Position numbers and translations under genes: made by a program. From Polaromonas sp. (GTDB taxonomy: Bacteria; Pseudomonadota; Gammaproteobacteria; Burkholderiales; Burkholderiaceae_C): DNA of 39,638 nt. The stretch covers positions 1 to 39,638 of the forward strand of contig NZ_JABBPC010000021.1 of NCBI RefSeq assembly GCF_012927485.1. Direction: 5' to 3'. Numbering within the stretch: position 1 is the stretch's first letter; the number at the start of each line of letters is the position of its first letter. Shown here one piece after another: positions 26,605 through 36,345 of the stretch. The notes beneath the pieces are model-generated. The model was given only the letters and a program-made list of their open reading frames with translations. It was not told the origin of the DNA and did not search any database.

Positions 26605-28605
26605 GTGGCCATTCCCCAATCATTTATTCAAGAACTGCTCGCGCGCGCCGATGTCGTGGACATCGTGGGCCGCTACGTGCAGCTAAAAAAGGGCGGGGCC
26701 AATTTTATGGGTCTGTGTCCTTTTCACGGAGAAAAATCGCCTTCTTTCAGCGTCAGTCCCGCCAAGCAGTTCTACCACTGCTTCGGCTGCGGAAAAAACG
26801 GCAACGCCATCAGTTTTTTGATGGAACACGCTGGTATGACCTTTATTGAAGCCGTCAAAGACTTGGCCCAACAATACGGCCTGCAAGTGCCCGAGGAAGA
26901 TGTCTCTCCTCAAGACCGCGCAAGGGCCGCCCAAATGCGCGAACAACAAACCACGCTCACGACGGTCCTTGAGAAGGCCGCCAACGCCTATAGCAAACAG
27001 CTGCGCAACTCCGAACGGGCCATTGAGTACTTCAAGGGACGCGGCTTATCGGGCGAAATCGCCAGGACGTTCGGCCTGGGCTATGCGCCGCAAGGCTGGC
27101 GAAACCTGGCCAGCGTATTTCCTGATTACAACGACCCGCTGCTGGTGGAAAGCGGCCTGGTCATCACCGGCGAGGCGGGCGACGAAAACGCGGGCGCCGA
27201 AGCCAAACGTTATGACCGTTTTCGCGACCGCGTCATGTTCCCCATCCGCAACGTCAAAGGCGATTGCATCGGCTTTGGCGGCCGGGTACTGGGCGACGAA
27301 AAACCGAAATACCTGAACTCACCCGAAACTCCGGTGTTCAGCAAAGGGCGCGAGCTTTATGGTTTGTTTGAGGCGCGCACCGCCCTGCGGGAGCACGGCT
27401 ACGCGCTGGTCACCGAAGGCTATATGGATGTGGTGGCGCTGGCCCAGTTGGGCTTTGCCAATGCCGTGGCTACCCTGGGCACGGCCTGCACGGCGGAGCA
27501 CGTGCAAAAGCTGTTTCGCTTCACCGATTCTGTGGTCTTCAGCTTTGACGGCGACGGCGCAGGCCGCCGCGCAGCGCGCAAAGCGCTCGACGCCGCGCTG
27601 CCCTTTGCCAGCGACGTGCGCACCATCAAATTTTTGTTTTTACCGTCTGAACATGACCCGGACACCTTTATCCGCGAGCACGGCAAAGAAGGCTTCGCCG
27701 CATACATAACCAAAGCGGTGCCGCTGAGCCGTTTCTTGCTGGAATCGGCCGCCGAGGGCTGCGATCTGGATACCGCTGAAGGCCGCGCCCACATGGTCAG
27801 CAACGCCAGACCGCTGTGGAGTTTGCTGCCTGATGGCACCCTCAGGCACCAGCTCCTGGCCGAGATTGCAGACCAGGTGCTGATTGACAGCCGCGAGCTG
27901 CTGCAACTGTGGCAACCCGGCGCGTCAGGCCACAAGAGCCCTTATAAAAATAGTAGCAACCTACGTCAGTCGGGAAGGGGCTACGCGGTGAATTCATCGT
28001 CAGACCCCGAAAAAGAGCGGGCGCACTCAGAATTTACAGGCTATCCTGCACCCCTGCGCGAGGAAGCCGATTACGCCTCCTCGGAACCTCATTTCCCGCC
28101 TCCTGCAGCGCTAGCGCTCAGCTTGGCGCAACCCGCCCGCAGCGCCAACCGCACGCCGCGTCGTGTGGCTGGCCGAATCCTGCCGGCCAGCCGGGAAGAT
28201 CGGGTGCTCAGGCTGCTACTGACCGAGCCGCAAAGCTGGGATCGGCTCAGCACCGAAGAGCATCATTTGCTGCTCGAATTGCCTGAGCCGCACGGACCGC
28301 TGTTTATGTGGCTTGAAAGTCAGCTGCATGAGCACGGTCCGCAACCGTGGGCGGCCCTGCGTGAAGGACTGCGAGGCCACGCCCACGAACACCACGCCGT
28401 CACCCAGCTGAGCCAGATGCTTGAGGGGGTCGTGTCCGACTGGGGCGAAATTCGCGGAATTCTGACACAACTTCAGCGCCTGAAACGGGAAAGCGAAATC
28501 ACTGATCTGGCCGCCCGAGCGCCCAAAGAACCTGCGGTTCTGGAACGTTTGCGCGAATTGATTGAGCAATCCCGGGTTGAAAAGGCAGCCGAGAAATTGG
28601 CATAA
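26605..28605 (+). CDS. dnaG: DNA primase
   Basis: DnaG synthesises RNA primers at the replication fork. The 666-residue protein has the CHC2 zinc finger (Cys38, His41, Cys59, Cys62 in LCPFHGEKSPSF and HCFGCGKNG). The TOPRIM core has Glu271 in EGYMDVV and Asp315/Asp317 in DGDGAGRRA. A low-complexity linker (about 430-520) leads to a C-terminal helical DnaB-binding domain. The start is GTG 26605 after a G-rich stretch. The linker contains a REP-like DNA segment at 27941-27990 (residues about 446-462). rpoD follows, as in the classical macromolecular-synthesis operon, but rpsU is not immediately upstream. Confidence 0.97.
   Translation: MAIPQSFIQELLARADVVDIVGRYVQLKKGGANFMGLCPFHGEKSPSFSVSPAKQFYHCFGCGKNGNAISFLMEHAGMTFIEAVKDLAQQYGLQVPEEDVSPQDRARAAQMREQQTTLTTVLEKAANAYSKQLRNSERAIEYFKGRGLSGEIARTFGLGYAPQGWRNLASVFPDYNDPLLVESGLVITGEAGDENAGAEAKRYDRFRDRVMFPIRNVKGDCIGFGGRVLGDEKPKYLNSPETPVFSKGRELYGLFEARTALREHGYALVTEGYMDVVALAQLGFANAVATLGTACTAEHVQKLFRFTDSVVFSFDGDGAGRRAARKALDAALPFASDVRTIKFLFLPSEHDPDTFIREHGKEGFAAYITKAVPLSRFLLESAAEGCDLDTAEGRAHMVSNARPLWSLLPDGTLRHQLLAEIADQVLIDSRELLQLWQPGASGHKSPYKNSSNLRQSGRGYAVNSSSDPEKERAHSEFTGYPAPLREEADYASSEPHFPPPAALALSLAQPARSANRTPRRVAGRILPASREDRVLRLLLTEPQSWDRLSTEEHHLLLELPEPHGPLFMWLESQLHEHGPQPWAALREGLRGHAHEHHAVTQLSQMLEGVVSDWGEIRGILTQLQRLKRESEITDLAARAPKEPAVLERLRELIEQSRVEKAAEKLA
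27941..27990 (+). repeat. REP-like palindromic-element fragment inside dnaG
   Basis: The segment carries TTATAAAAATAGTAGC, then ACGTCAGTCGGGAAGGGGCT. In my memory it resembles a dispersed intergenic element common in Comamonadaceae genomes. It is read through in frame in the flexible primase linker (SPYKNSSNLRQSGRGYA), so it does not break the gene. The family assignment is from memory only. Confidence 0.4.
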
Positions 28606-28939
28606 AGTAGTCTAAAAATACGCTTAAACGGTATAATCCGATCTTTAACGGCAAGCGCGACAGCAGCACCTCCGGTACCGGCCCCCTTCTACCCAAGGGA
28701 ACTCACACACGAGACGGCCAATTTCCCGCAAGGACTGCACACCAAATGTTCGCCCAAACAGCTTGCCAAAAGATAACCCGCTGCGTGGTTTTGTACGCAC
28801 CGGCTTATGTTTTAAATCCTCTCGTTTTGAACTTCGAATCCTTGTCCCCTGTGCTTTGACTCCGGTCAGGCCCAAGGCGTATTTTTGTTTACTGGTAGCT
28901 GATCGTTATTTAAAACTATTTCCGACATCTGGAGGTCTC
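28606..28939 (+). promoter_or_regulatory. rpoD leader region with TATAAT -10 element
   Basis: About 330 bases separate dnaG and rpoD. A perfect TATAAT lies at 28632-28637, 27 bases after the dnaG stop, with no good -35 at 16-18 bases. It would give an rpoD leader of nearly 300 nucleotides. A GGAGG ribosome-binding site at 28931-28935 fixes the rpoD start. An open frame from 28763 runs into rpoD but has no start signal or family resemblance. Confidence 0.45.
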
Positions 28940-31420
28940 ATGCCTATTGCCAAGCCTAACCATTCGAAGAAGCCGCAAACCACGCAGTCCAAAGCTGGCG
29001 GGAAGCCGAAAGCCACCCCTGCTTTTAAAGCAGTGGTCCGGCCTGCAGCCACGCCTTCTGTCAAAGCACTTGCAAAATTGGTCATGAAGCCAGCAGCGAA
29101 AGCACCGGCTAAAACCGCCTCCAAAATCGCCAAGGTTGAAAAAACCGGAAAACCCGCCATATCAATCGAGACCAGTAGCCGACATGCGCAGATAAACAAA
29201 GTACCTCCGAAATCTGCGAAATCCGAAATTCCCTTGAAGAAAGTTTCAGCCGTGCCGTCCAAGACCAGTACCCAAGCCAAGCTTATCGCCGCCGCAGACG
29301 CACTCCTCGCAGTGCCTGTTAAAAAGAAGCCCGGTCGTCCACCGAAAAACCCGGTGGCGGCTGACAGCGTACCCACCACGACCGGTGCCAAGCGTGGCCG
29401 AAAGCCTAAGAACGCCGTCAAGCCTGAGGGCGACGAAGACCTGTCGGACATCGTTGCCGAGTTTGCGGATGAACCGGTTGCGGAGGCGACAGAAAAAGTC
29501 AAACCGCTGCGCATGAAAATCAGCAAGGCCAAAGAACGTGCCTTGATGAAGGAATTTGGCCTTGACGAGACGGTTCTGTCTGAAGAAGACATCCTCAAGC
29601 GCCGCCTGCGTTTGAAAACCCTGATCAAGCTCGGTAAAACGCGGGGCTACCTGACGCACGGCGAAATTTCGGACCACCTACCCGACAAGCTGGTCGATGC
29701 CGAGACGCTGGAAGTTGTCGTCAACATGCTGAACGACATGGGGGTAGCGGTTTACGAGCAGGCCCCTGACGCTGAAACTCTTCTCTTGAACAACACCGGA
29801 GCAACTGTTGCAACGGAAGAAGAAGCCGAAGAAGAGGCCGAGGCAGCCTTGTCCACGGTTGACAGCGAGTTCGGTCGTACCACGGACCCTGTCCGCATGT
29901 ACATGCGCGAAATGGGTACGGTCGAGTTACTGACCCGCGAAGGCGAGATCGAGATTGCCAAGCGCATTGAGGGTGGCCTCATGCGGATGATGGAAGCGAT
30001 CTCGGAGAGTCCTGCCACGATTGCCGAAATCATGCGGTTGGGCGAGGAAATTCGCGAGGGCAAGATTGTTATTTCAACCGTTGTTGACGGTTTCTCCAAC
30101 CCCAATGAAGCCGATGACTATGTCGCCGAGGAAGACTTTGACGAGTTCGATGAAGCCGACGACGACGACGGCAAGGGCGGCTCCAAGGCGCTGACCAAGA
30201 AACTTGAAGAGCTCAAAAAAGAAGCGCTCACCCGCTTCGATAAAGTTGCGGCCCTGTTCGATAAGGTTCACAAGATCTACGACAAGGAAGGCTACGGCAC
30301 ATCGGGTTATGTGAAGGCGCAGTCCGGTCTGAGCGAAGAGTTGATGACGGTGCGTTTTACTGCCAAAACCATCGAAAAATTGTGTGACCTTTTGCGCGGC
30401 CAGGTGCTGGATGTGCGCAAGAAAGAGCGCGAGCTACGTCGCATCATTGTCGAGAAGTGCGGCATGCCTCAGGAAACCTTCGTCAAAGACTTTCCACCGA
30501 ATCTGCTGAATCTCAAATGGGTTGAAAAACAGGTCGCTTCCGGCAAACCTTGGTCCACCATCATGGCGCGCAACATCCCGCCGATCCAGGAACTGCAGAC
30601 CAAGCTGGCGGAGTTGCAGTCACGCGTGGTGGTGCCGTTGGGTCATCTGAAGGACATCAACAAGCGCATGAATGAAGGCGAGTCCAACTCGCGCGACGCC
30701 AAAAAGGAAATGATTGAGGCCAACCTGCGCCTGGTGATTTCGATCGCGAAGAAATACACCAATCGGGGACTGCAGTTTCTGGATCTGATCCAGGAAGGCA
30801 ACATCGGTTTGATGAAAGCCGTGGACAAGTTTGAGTACCGCCGCGGTTACAAATTCTCGACCTACGCCACCTGGTGGATTCGTCAAGCCATCACGCGCTC
30901 CATAGCGGACCAGGCTCGAACCATTCGCATCCCGGTGCACATGATCGAAACCATCAACAAGATGAACCGCCTGTCGCGTCAGCACCTGCAAGAGTTCGGC
31001 TTTGAACCTGACGCCAGCATTTTGGCGGCCAAGATGGAGATTCCGGAAGACAAGATTCGCAAAATCATGAAGATCGCAAAAGAGCCGATCTCCATGGAAA
31101 CGCCAATTGGTGACGATGAGGATTCCCACCTCGGCGATTTCATCGAAGACGGTGCCAACACCGCGCCGCTGGAAGCCGCCATGCAAGCCGGCCTGCGCGA
31201 TGTTGTCAAAGACATTCTTGATAGCCTGACGCCGCGCGAAGCCAAGGTACTGAGGATGCGCTTCGGTATCGAGATGTCAACTGATCACACGTTGGAGGAA
31301 GTCGGCAAGCAGTTCGACGTGACGCGCGAGCGTATTCGCCAAATTGAAGCCAAGGCCTTGCGTAAGCTCAAGCATCCTAGCCGAAGCGACAAGCTGCGCA
31401 GTTTTATCGATACGCTGTAA
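28940..31420 (+). CDS. rpoD: RNA polymerase sigma factor RpoD (sigma-70)
   Basis: Primary sigma factor, 826 aa. Residues 1 to about 190 are a Lys/Ala/Pro-rich extension with two AT-hook-like motifs (KKKPGRPPK, residues 128-136; AKRGRKPK, residues 150-157). Region 1.1 follows ([20 protein letters not shown]), then region 1.2 ([20 protein letters not shown]) and an acidic non-conserved region ([14 protein letters not shown]). Regions 2.1-2.4 include [14 protein letters not shown] and [20 protein letters not shown], and regions 3-4 end with [23 protein letters not shown] 28940 has GGAGG four bases upstream. It is larger than E. coli RpoD (613 aa) mainly because of the N-terminal extension. Confidence 0.97.
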   Translation: MPIAKPNHSKKPQTTQSKAGGKPKATPAFKAVVRPAATPSVKALAKLVMKPAAKAPAKTASKIAKVEKTGKPAISIETSSRHAQINKVPPKSAKSEIPLKKVSAVPSKTSTQAKLIAAADALLAVPVKKKPGRPPKNPVAADSVPTTTGAKRGRKPKNAVKPEGDEDLSDIVAEFADEPVAEATEKVKPLRMKISKAKERALMKEFGLDETVLSEEDILKRRLRLKTLIKLGKTRGYLTHGEISDHLPDKLVDAETLEVVVNMLNDMGVAVYEQAPDAETLLLNNTGATVATEEEAEEEAEAALSTVDSEFGRTTDPVRMYMREMGTVELLTREGEIEIAKRIEGGLMRMMEAISESPATIAEIMRLGEEIREGKIVISTVVDGFSNPNEADDYVAEEDFDEFDEADDDDGKGGSKALTKKLEELKKEALTRFDKVAALFDKVHKIYDKEGYGTSGYVKAQSGLSEELMTVRFTAKTIEKLCDLLRGQVLDVRKKERELRRIIVEKCGMPQETFVKDFPPNLLNLKWVEKQVASGKPWSTIMARNIPPIQELQTKLAELQSRVVVPLGHLKDINKRMNEGESNSRDAKKEMIEANLRLVISIAKKYTNRGLQFLDLIQEGNIGLMKAVDKFEYRRGYKFSTYATWWIRQAITRSIADQARTIRIPVHMIETINKMNRLSRQHLQEFGFEPDASILAAKMEIPEDKIRKIMKIAKEPISMETPIGDDEDSHLGDFIEDGANTAPLEAAMQAGLRDVVKDILDSLTPREAKVLRMRFGIEMSTDHTLEEVGKQFDVTRERIRQIEAKALRKLKHPSRSDKLRSFIDTL

Positions 31421-31440
31421 AAGCGGCAAGAACAGCACCT

Positions 31441-31478
31441 GCGGCCAGGGCCTGTCAAAAGGCCCTGGCCGCTTTTTT
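31441..31478 (+). terminator. Rho-independent terminator of rpoD
   Basis: Twelve-base perfect GC-rich arms (GCGGCCAGGGCC and its complement) enclose an eight-base loop and are followed by six T residues, 20 bases after the rpoD stop. Confidence 0.95.
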
Positions 31479-31529
31479 ACGCCCGTGATTCTGCCATTTT
31501 AGTCTGCCGGTCCAAACGCAGCGGGCGTT

Positions 31530-31554
31530 GGCAGCTATAGAACTCGTAGCAGCC
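31530..31554. repeat. Imperfect inverted repeat GGCAGCTAT / GTAGCAGCC
   Basis: Nine-base arms with seven complementary positions enclose a seven-base loop in the rpoD-wHTH gap. The GCTAT/GTAGC core resembles the REP-like segments in earP and dnaG, so it may be a decayed copy. Confidence 0.3.
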
Positions 31555-31636
31555 TCAAATTTGCGTTATATTTGGGGCCAAGCTTTCTGCTTACCGACCA
31601 CTTCTGACTAAACTGTGACCCAGAGGAGACAACCTG

Positions 31637-31969
31637 ATGAGTGCCAAAGAAAATGCAGCTGTAGGCCAGTTGCTTGAATTACTGGAATCACGCTATGCAA
31701 TTCGCGTGTTGTGGGCGCTGAAAGACGGTCATCCGCAAACTTTCCGCCTCCTGCAAGACAGTGTCGGCAGCATCACCCCCAACACGCTCAACACCCGCAT
31801 TAAGGAATTACGCGCCGCTGGTCTGCTTGGACATGGAAGCGACGGCTACAACGTGACCACGTTGGGCGCAGACCTGCTAAAACGGTTGAACGATCTGCAG
31901 GCGTTTGCGGGCAAGTGGGCCGCCAGCCAAAACAAGGTCAGTGCGGTCATCACCGAGAAGAAAAAATAA
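31637..31969 (+). CDS. Small winged-helix (HxlR-like) transcriptional regulator
   Basis: A 110-residue winged helix-turn-helix protein resembling the HxlR/MarR-like single-domain regulators. The motifs are QLLELLESRYAIRVLWALKD, the recognition-helix region TPNTLNTRIKELRAAGLL and the wing GSDGYNVTTLGADLL. It contains no cysteine, so a redox-sensing role like HypR is unlikely. A clear AGAGGAG ribosome-binding site precedes ATG 31637 by eight bases. It stands alone between rpoD and grpE on the same strand; its target is unknown. Confidence 0.82.
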   Translation: MSAKENAAVGQLLELLESRYAIRVLWALKDGHPQTFRLLQDSVGSITPNTLNTRIKELRAAGLLGHGSDGYNVTTLGADLLKRLNDLQAFAGKWAASQNKVSAVITEKKK

Positions 31970-32236
31970 TTTTCGTCGGCTTGAAAAGCAGCGCCTTTCT
32001 CTTGTTTTTTGTTGTTTGTCAGGAAGTTTGCAAGACGGGTAGCCCTGAAGCCCTCGTCAAGTAGTTGCAGAATAAATTTAACGAATTTTCTACCGGTCAC
32101 AGTCGGCTGCGCGTGGCGCCGAGGCCGCATCTGGCGAGCCCTGGCCGCAGCGGCCACATCGATGCAATCTTCGGTTAAGCATTCAGGTCGCTACAGCCTC
32201 AAAGAAAAATTTCGAAGTGCAAACCGAATCCCTTGT
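31970..32236. other. Intergenic stretch before the grpE promoter
   Basis: About 270 bases with no supported gene, together with the adjoining promoter making a gap of about 330 bases between the small regulator and grpE. A 100-codon plus-strand frame (32009-32311) and a 103-codon minus-strand frame overlap here, but neither has a ribosome-binding site or recognisable motif. Confidence 0.45.
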
Positions 32237-32265
32237 CTTGAAATGGGCTTTTCAAGCCCCAATAT
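32237..32265 (+). promoter_or_regulatory. Sigma-32 (heat-shock) promoter of grpE
   Basis: CTTGAA at 32237-32242 and CCCCAATAT at 32257-32265 are separated by 14 bases, matching the RpoH consensus CTTGAA-N13/14-CCCCATNT closely. It lies 33 bases before the grpE ATG. The -35 is mirrored by TTCAAG at 32251-32256, and GGGCTT/AAGCCC form a nested inverted repeat. Confidence 0.75.
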
Positions 32266-32297
32266 CAAATTTACTGGTCCAAAACTCCTAGTTAAGC

Positions 32298-32858
32298 ATG
32301 TCAGAAAATAAACCACCCGAACAAAATCAACCCCTTACCGGTGCCCCCAGCCCAGAAGAGCTGGAAGCCGCACAGGCGGCTTACGAGTTCGATGAACTGA
32401 CCATTGCGCAGGCCGAAGTGTCCACCCTGCAGGCGAAAAATACCGAATTGGCCGACAGCTATCTGCGCGCCAAGGCTGAAACTGAGAACGCCCGCCGCCG
32501 TGCCGACGATGAGGTCACCAAAGCGCGCAAATTTGCCCTTGAAAGCTTTGCAGAAAGCCTTCTTCCCGTAACCGACAGCCTCGAGGCCGCCCTGGCTGTC
32601 AAAGACGCCACCCCCGAACAGATTCGCGAAGGTGCCGAAGCCACACTGAAGCAGCTGAAAAGCGCACTGGAGCGCAACAAGGTGATCGAAATCAATCCCA
32701 CCAGTGGGACCAGGTTTGACCCGCACCAACACCAGGCCATCAGTATGGTGCCCGCCGAGCAGGCGGCCAATACGGTGGTCAGCGTATTGCAAAAGGGCTA
32801 TTTAATTGCGGACCGCGTGTTGCGCCCCGCGCTGGTCACGGTCACAGCGCCTAAATAA
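32298..32858 (+). CDS. grpE: Nucleotide exchange factor GrpE
   Basis: GrpE releases ADP from DnaK and acts as its thermosensor. The 186-residue protein has an acidic, disordered N-terminus, a long coiled coil (about residues 35-85, including [20 protein letters not shown]), a four-helix dimer region, and the C-terminal beta-wing motif [15 protein letters not shown] ... [23 protein letters not shown] 32298 is just downstream of a heat-shock promoter. dnaK follows after 132 bases. Confidence 0.97.
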   Translation: MSENKPPEQNQPLTGAPSPEELEAAQAAYEFDELTIAQAEVSTLQAKNTELADSYLRAKAETENARRRADDEVTKARKFALESFAESLLPVTDSLEAALAVKDATPEQIREGAEATLKQLKSALERNKVIEINPTSGTRFDPHQHQAISMVPAEQAANTVVSVLQKGYLIADRVLRPALVTVTAPK

Positions 32859-32907
32859 ATGCAGAAAGAGGCTGAGGTACTTGAAGTTAGGCGACTTATC
32901 CGCAAGT

Positions 32908-32917
32908 CCCCCACTTA
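32908..32917 (+). promoter_or_regulatory. CCCCCACTTA element upstream of dnaK
   Basis: The ten-mer CCCCCACTTA resembles a sigma-32 -10 (CCCCATNTA), and CTTGAA occurs at 32880-32885. The 22-base spacing is too long for a standard RpoH promoter. The same ten-mer occurs upstream of dnaJ at 35088. Confidence 0.4.
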
Positions 32918-32990
32918 GCGATCACCAAGGCGGCCGAGCCATCGGCCCCGACCATCGAATTTTTTAACGAATCAAAAGCAGGAGTACATC

Positions 32991-34928
32991 ATGGGAAGAA
33001 TCATCGGCATCGATCTGGGAACGACCAACAGTTGCGTATCCATCATGGAGGGCAATACACCCCGCGTCATCGAGAACTCAGAAGGGGCGCGCACTACGCC
33101 GTCCATTGTGGCCTACCAGGAAGATGGCGAAGTACTGGTGGGCGCGTCGGCCAAGCGCCAAGCCGTGACCAACCCGCGCAACACGCTCTACGCGGTCAAG
33201 CGCCTGATCGGACGCAAATTCAGCGAGAAAGAAGTCCAAAAAGACATCGATCTCATGCCTTACAAGATCGTAGCGGCCGACAACGGCGATGCATGGGTCG
33301 AGGTGCGCGGAAAAAAAATGTCTGCGCAACAGGTTAGTGCGGACATTCTGCGAAAAATGAAAAAAACCGCCGAGGACTACCTTGGCGAGCCCGTCACTGA
33401 AGCCGTTATCACGGTGCCTGCGTACTTCAACGACGCCCAACGCCAAGCCACCAAGGACGCCGGGCGCATTGCCGGACTAGACGTCAAGCGCATCATTAAC
33501 GAACCTACCGCTGCGGCCTTGGCCTTTGGTCTCGATAAGCAGGAAAAGGGCGATCGAAAGATTGCGGTTTATGACCTGGGTGGCGGTACCTTCGACATCT
33601 CCATCATCGAAATTGCCGATGTGGAAGGCGAAAAGCAGTTTGAAGTGCTCTCCACCAACGGGGACACCTTTCTGGGTGGTGAAGACTTTGACCAGCGCAT
33701 CATCGATTTCATCATCTCCGAATTCAAGAAAGAACAGGGCGTGGACTTGGGCAAGGACGTGCTGGCCCTGCAGCGCCTGAAGGAAGCCGCTGAAAAAGCA
33801 AAGATCGAGCTGTCCAACAGTGCGCAGACCGACATCAACCTGCCCTACATCACGGCGGACGCGTCAGGCCCCAAGCACCTGAGCATCAAGATGACCCGTG
33901 CCAAACTGGAAAGCCTGGTGGACGAACTGATTGAGCGGACGATTGCACCTTGCCGCGTGGCGATCAAAGATGCTGGCGTGAGCGTCGCCGACATTCATGA
34001 CGTGATCCTGGTAGGCGGCATGAGCCGTATGCCCAAGGTGCAAGACAAGGTCAAGGAATTTTTCGGCAGGGAGCCGCGCAAGGACGTGAACCCCGACGAA
34101 GCCGTGGCCGTAGGCGCTGCTATTCAAGGTCAAGTGCTGTCGGGCGACCGGTCCGATGTACTGCTGCTTGATGTCACCCCGCTGTCCCTGGGTATCGAAA
34201 CCATGGGCGGCGTGATGACCAAGATGATCAAGAAAAACACGACCATTCCAACCAAGTTTGCACAAACTTTTTCGACCGCTGAAGACAACCAGCCTGCCGT
34301 GACGATTAAGGTGTTCCAGGGCGAACGTGAGATCGCATCCGGCAACAAGGCCTTGGGTGAGTTCAATCTTGAAGGCATTCCACCGTCTTCACGTGGCACG
34401 CCCCAGATCGAGGTGTCTTTTGACATTGACGCGAACGGCATTTTGCATGTGGGCGCCAAGGACAAGGGCACCGGCAAGGAAAACAAGATCACCATCAAAG
34501 CCAATTCCGGCTTGTCTGAGGCAGAGATTCAGCAGATGGTCAAAGACGCCGAACTGAACGCTGAAGAAGACAAGAAAAAAGTTGAATTCGTACAGGCCAA
34601 GAACAGTGCGGAAGCCATGGTGCACAGTGTCAGAAAATCGCTGGGCGAATATGGCGACAAGCTCGAAGCCTCGGAAAAGGAAAAAATCGAGACCGCCATA
34701 AAGGAGATGGAAGAAGCGCTTAAGGGCGACGATAAAACCATCATTGAATCGAAGAACGCGGCCTTGATGGAAGCCAGCCAGAAGCTGGGCGAAAAAATGT
34801 ATGCGGATATGCAAGCTTCACAAGCAGCGCCAGGGGGCGCTCAAGCGGCAGGTGGTGAGCAGGCGCAGGCCAAGCCGGCCGACGATAATGTAGTTGACGC
34901 CGAAGTCAAGGAAGTCAAGAAGGGCTAA
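32991..34928 (+). CDS. dnaK: Molecular chaperone DnaK (Hsp70)
   Basis: ATP-dependent chaperone, 645 aa. It begins [21 protein letters not shown]; the phosphate-binding and connect motifs [15 protein letters not shown] and [11 protein letters not shown] follow. The linker [15 protein letters not shown] leads to the substrate-binding domain, an alpha-helical lid, and the C-terminal tail [13 protein letters not shown]. Residues about 605-630 are Ala/Gln/Gly-rich. A good AGGAG ribosome-binding site precedes the ATG. A terminator separates it from dnaJ. Confidence 0.98.
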   Translation: MGRIIGIDLGTTNSCVSIMEGNTPRVIENSEGARTTPSIVAYQEDGEVLVGASAKRQAVTNPRNTLYAVKRLIGRKFSEKEVQKDIDLMPYKIVAADNGDAWVEVRGKKMSAQQVSADILRKMKKTAEDYLGEPVTEAVITVPAYFNDAQRQATKDAGRIAGLDVKRIINEPTAAALAFGLDKQEKGDRKIAVYDLGGGTFDISIIEIADVEGEKQFEVLSTNGDTFLGGEDFDQRIIDFIISEFKKEQGVDLGKDVLALQRLKEAAEKAKIELSNSAQTDINLPYITADASGPKHLSIKMTRAKLESLVDELIERTIAPCRVAIKDAGVSVADIHDVILVGGMSRMPKVQDKVKEFFGREPRKDVNPDEAVAVGAAIQGQVLSGDRSDVLLLDVTPLSLGIETMGGVMTKMIKKNTTIPTKFAQTFSTAEDNQPAVTIKVFQGEREIASGNKALGEFNLEGIPPSSRGTPQIEVSFDIDANGILHVGAKDKGTGKENKITIKANSGLSEAEIQQMVKDAELNAEEDKKKVEFVQAKNSAEAMVHSVRKSLGEYGDKLEASEKEKIETAIKEMEEALKGDDKTIIESKNAALMEASQKLGEKMYADMQASQAAPGGAQAAGGEQAQAKPADDNVVDAEVKEVKKG

Positions 34929-34974
34929 TTTGAGCAGCGTCAGCCCTTAATTGCGCGCCAACTGCACGCAAGAA

Positions 34975-35011
34975 AGCGGAAATCAGGAGCGATCCTGAAT
35001 TTCCGCTTTTT
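34975..35011 (+). terminator. Terminator between dnaK and dnaJ
   Basis: AGCGGAAATCAGGA pairs with TCCTGAATTTCCGCT (one bulged base) around a GCGA loop and is followed by five T residues. It lies 46 bases after the dnaK stop and suggests dnaJ is at least partly transcribed on its own. Confidence 0.85.
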
Positions 35012-35087
35012 GCTTTGTTTTCCGTTTTCCAGACCTTCATGCAGTGGCTAATGATTAAGCCCTTGCACTGTTTATTTGCCGCAGAAG

Positions 35088-35097
35088 CCCCCACTTA
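35088..35097 (+). promoter_or_regulatory. CCCCCACTTA element upstream of dnaJ
   Basis: Identical ten-mer to that upstream of dnaK, located 27 bases before the dnaJ ATG and preceded 20 bases upstream by CTTGCA (35062-35067). It is a candidate sigma-32 -10 element with unusual spacing. Confidence 0.4.
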
Positions 35098-35123
35098 ACA
35101 AGAATTCTCGACTTTTATCTGCC

Positions 35124-36266
35124 ATGGCCAAAAAAGACTATTACGACACGCTGGGTGTGCCCAAAAACGCCAGCGACGAAGACATTAAAAAAGCGTATCG
35201 CAAGCTGGCGATGAAACATCACCCTGATCGCAACCAAGGGGCAGGGTCCAAAGTTTCCGAAGAGAAATTCAAGGAAGCCAAAGAAGCCTACGAGATGCTG
35301 TCCGACGGTAACAAGCGCGCAGCTTATGACCAATACGGTCACGCAGGTGTGGACCCCAACCTGCGCGGTGCGGGCGCGGGCACGGAAGGCTTTGGCGGTT
35401 TTGCAGAAGCCTTTGGCGACATCTTTGGCGACGTATTCGGCGGCCAGCGCGGCGGGCAACAACAGGGCGGTCGACAGGTTTACCGCGGCGGAGACCTGAG
35501 CTATGCCATGGAAATCACCCTGGAAGAAGCGGCCCACGGCAAGGAAGCACAAATTCGAATTCCCAGCTGGGACGACTGCACCACTTGCCACGGCAGCGGC
35601 GCCAAACCGGGCACCAAAGTGGTTACCTGCACAACGTGTCACGGCCACGGCGTCGTGCAGATGCGCCAGGGATTTTTCAGCGTGCAGCAAAATTGCCCGC
35701 AGTGCAAGGGCACCGGGAAACTGATTCCCTCGCCTTGTGTCGCCTGCCACGGCGTCGGCAAAACCAAAAATAACAAAACGCTGGAAGTCAAAATACCTTC
35801 GGGCATCGACGACGGCATGCGGATCCGCTCGACCGGCAACGGCGAACCAGGCACCAATGGTGGCCCGCCAGGCGACTTGTACATCGAAATCCGGCTTAAA
35901 AAACACGAGATCTTTGAACGCGACGGCGACGATCTGCACTGCGCCATGCCCATCAGCTTTACAACGGCGGCATTGGGTGGCGAGATCGAGGTGCCCACTC
36001 TGGCTGGCAAGGCGGCCATTGACATTCCTGAAGGCACGCAGGCCGGCAAACAATTCCGGCTTCGCGGCAAGGGCGTTAAGGGCGTGCGCTCAAGCTATCC
36101 CGGTGACCTGTACTGCCACATTACGGTGGAAACTCCTGTGAAGCTCACGGAGTATCAGCGCAAACTACTGAAGGAACTCGACGAGTCGATTAAAAAAGGG
36201 GGCGCCAAGCATTCCCCCAGCGAAGAAGGTTGGGCGGACAAACTGAAGAATTTCTTCACCACCTGA
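35124..36266 (+). CDS. dnaJ: Co-chaperone DnaJ (Hsp40)
   Basis: Type I J-protein of 380 residues. The J domain [20 protein letters not shown] carries the HPD tripeptide in KHHPDRNQ. A Gly/Phe-rich region follows (about 75-125). Four zinc-binding CxxCxGxG repeats are present ([32 protein letters not shown]), then the C-terminal substrate-binding domains. ATG 35124 is chosen as the conserved start; the frame opens 16 codons earlier. It stimulates DnaK ATPase and delivers unfolded clients. Confidence 0.98.
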   Translation: MAKKDYYDTLGVPKNASDEDIKKAYRKLAMKHHPDRNQGAGSKVSEEKFKEAKEAYEMLSDGNKRAAYDQYGHAGVDPNLRGAGAGTEGFGGFAEAFGDIFGDVFGGQRGGQQQGGRQVYRGGDLSYAMEITLEEAAHGKEAQIRIPSWDDCTTCHGSGAKPGTKVVTCTTCHGHGVVQMRQGFFSVQQNCPQCKGTGKLIPSPCVACHGVGKTKNNKTLEVKIPSGIDDGMRIRSTGNGEPGTNGGPPGDLYIEIRLKKHEIFERDGDDLHCAMPISFTTAALGGEIEVPTLAGKAAIDIPEGTQAGKQFRLRGKGVKGVRSSYPGDLYCHITVETPVKLTEYQRKLLKELDESIKKGGAKHSPSEEGWADKLKNFFTT

Positions 36267-36319
36267 TGACCGTGTAATCAGCGCAGCCAGCGCGCCGAGT
36301 TCAAGGCCTTCTTTCCTCG

Positions 36320-36345
36320 AATGCCGGACCTTCGCCGGCATTTTT
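36320..36345 (+). terminator. Rho-independent terminator of dnaJ
   Basis: AATGCCGG and CCGGCATT enclose a seven-base loop and run into five T residues, 54 bases after the dnaJ stop. Confidence 0.85.

Noticed and set aside
31846..32311. Overlapping 103-codon minus and 100-codon plus frames before grpE
   Set aside because: They overlap the small regulator's end and the grpE start, lack ribosome-binding sites, and look like chance frames in a regulatory gap.
32859..32990. Possible CIRCE/HrcA operator in the heat-shock region
   Set aside because: The expected TTAGCACTC ... GAGTGCTAA inverted repeat is absent here and before grpE and dnaJ.
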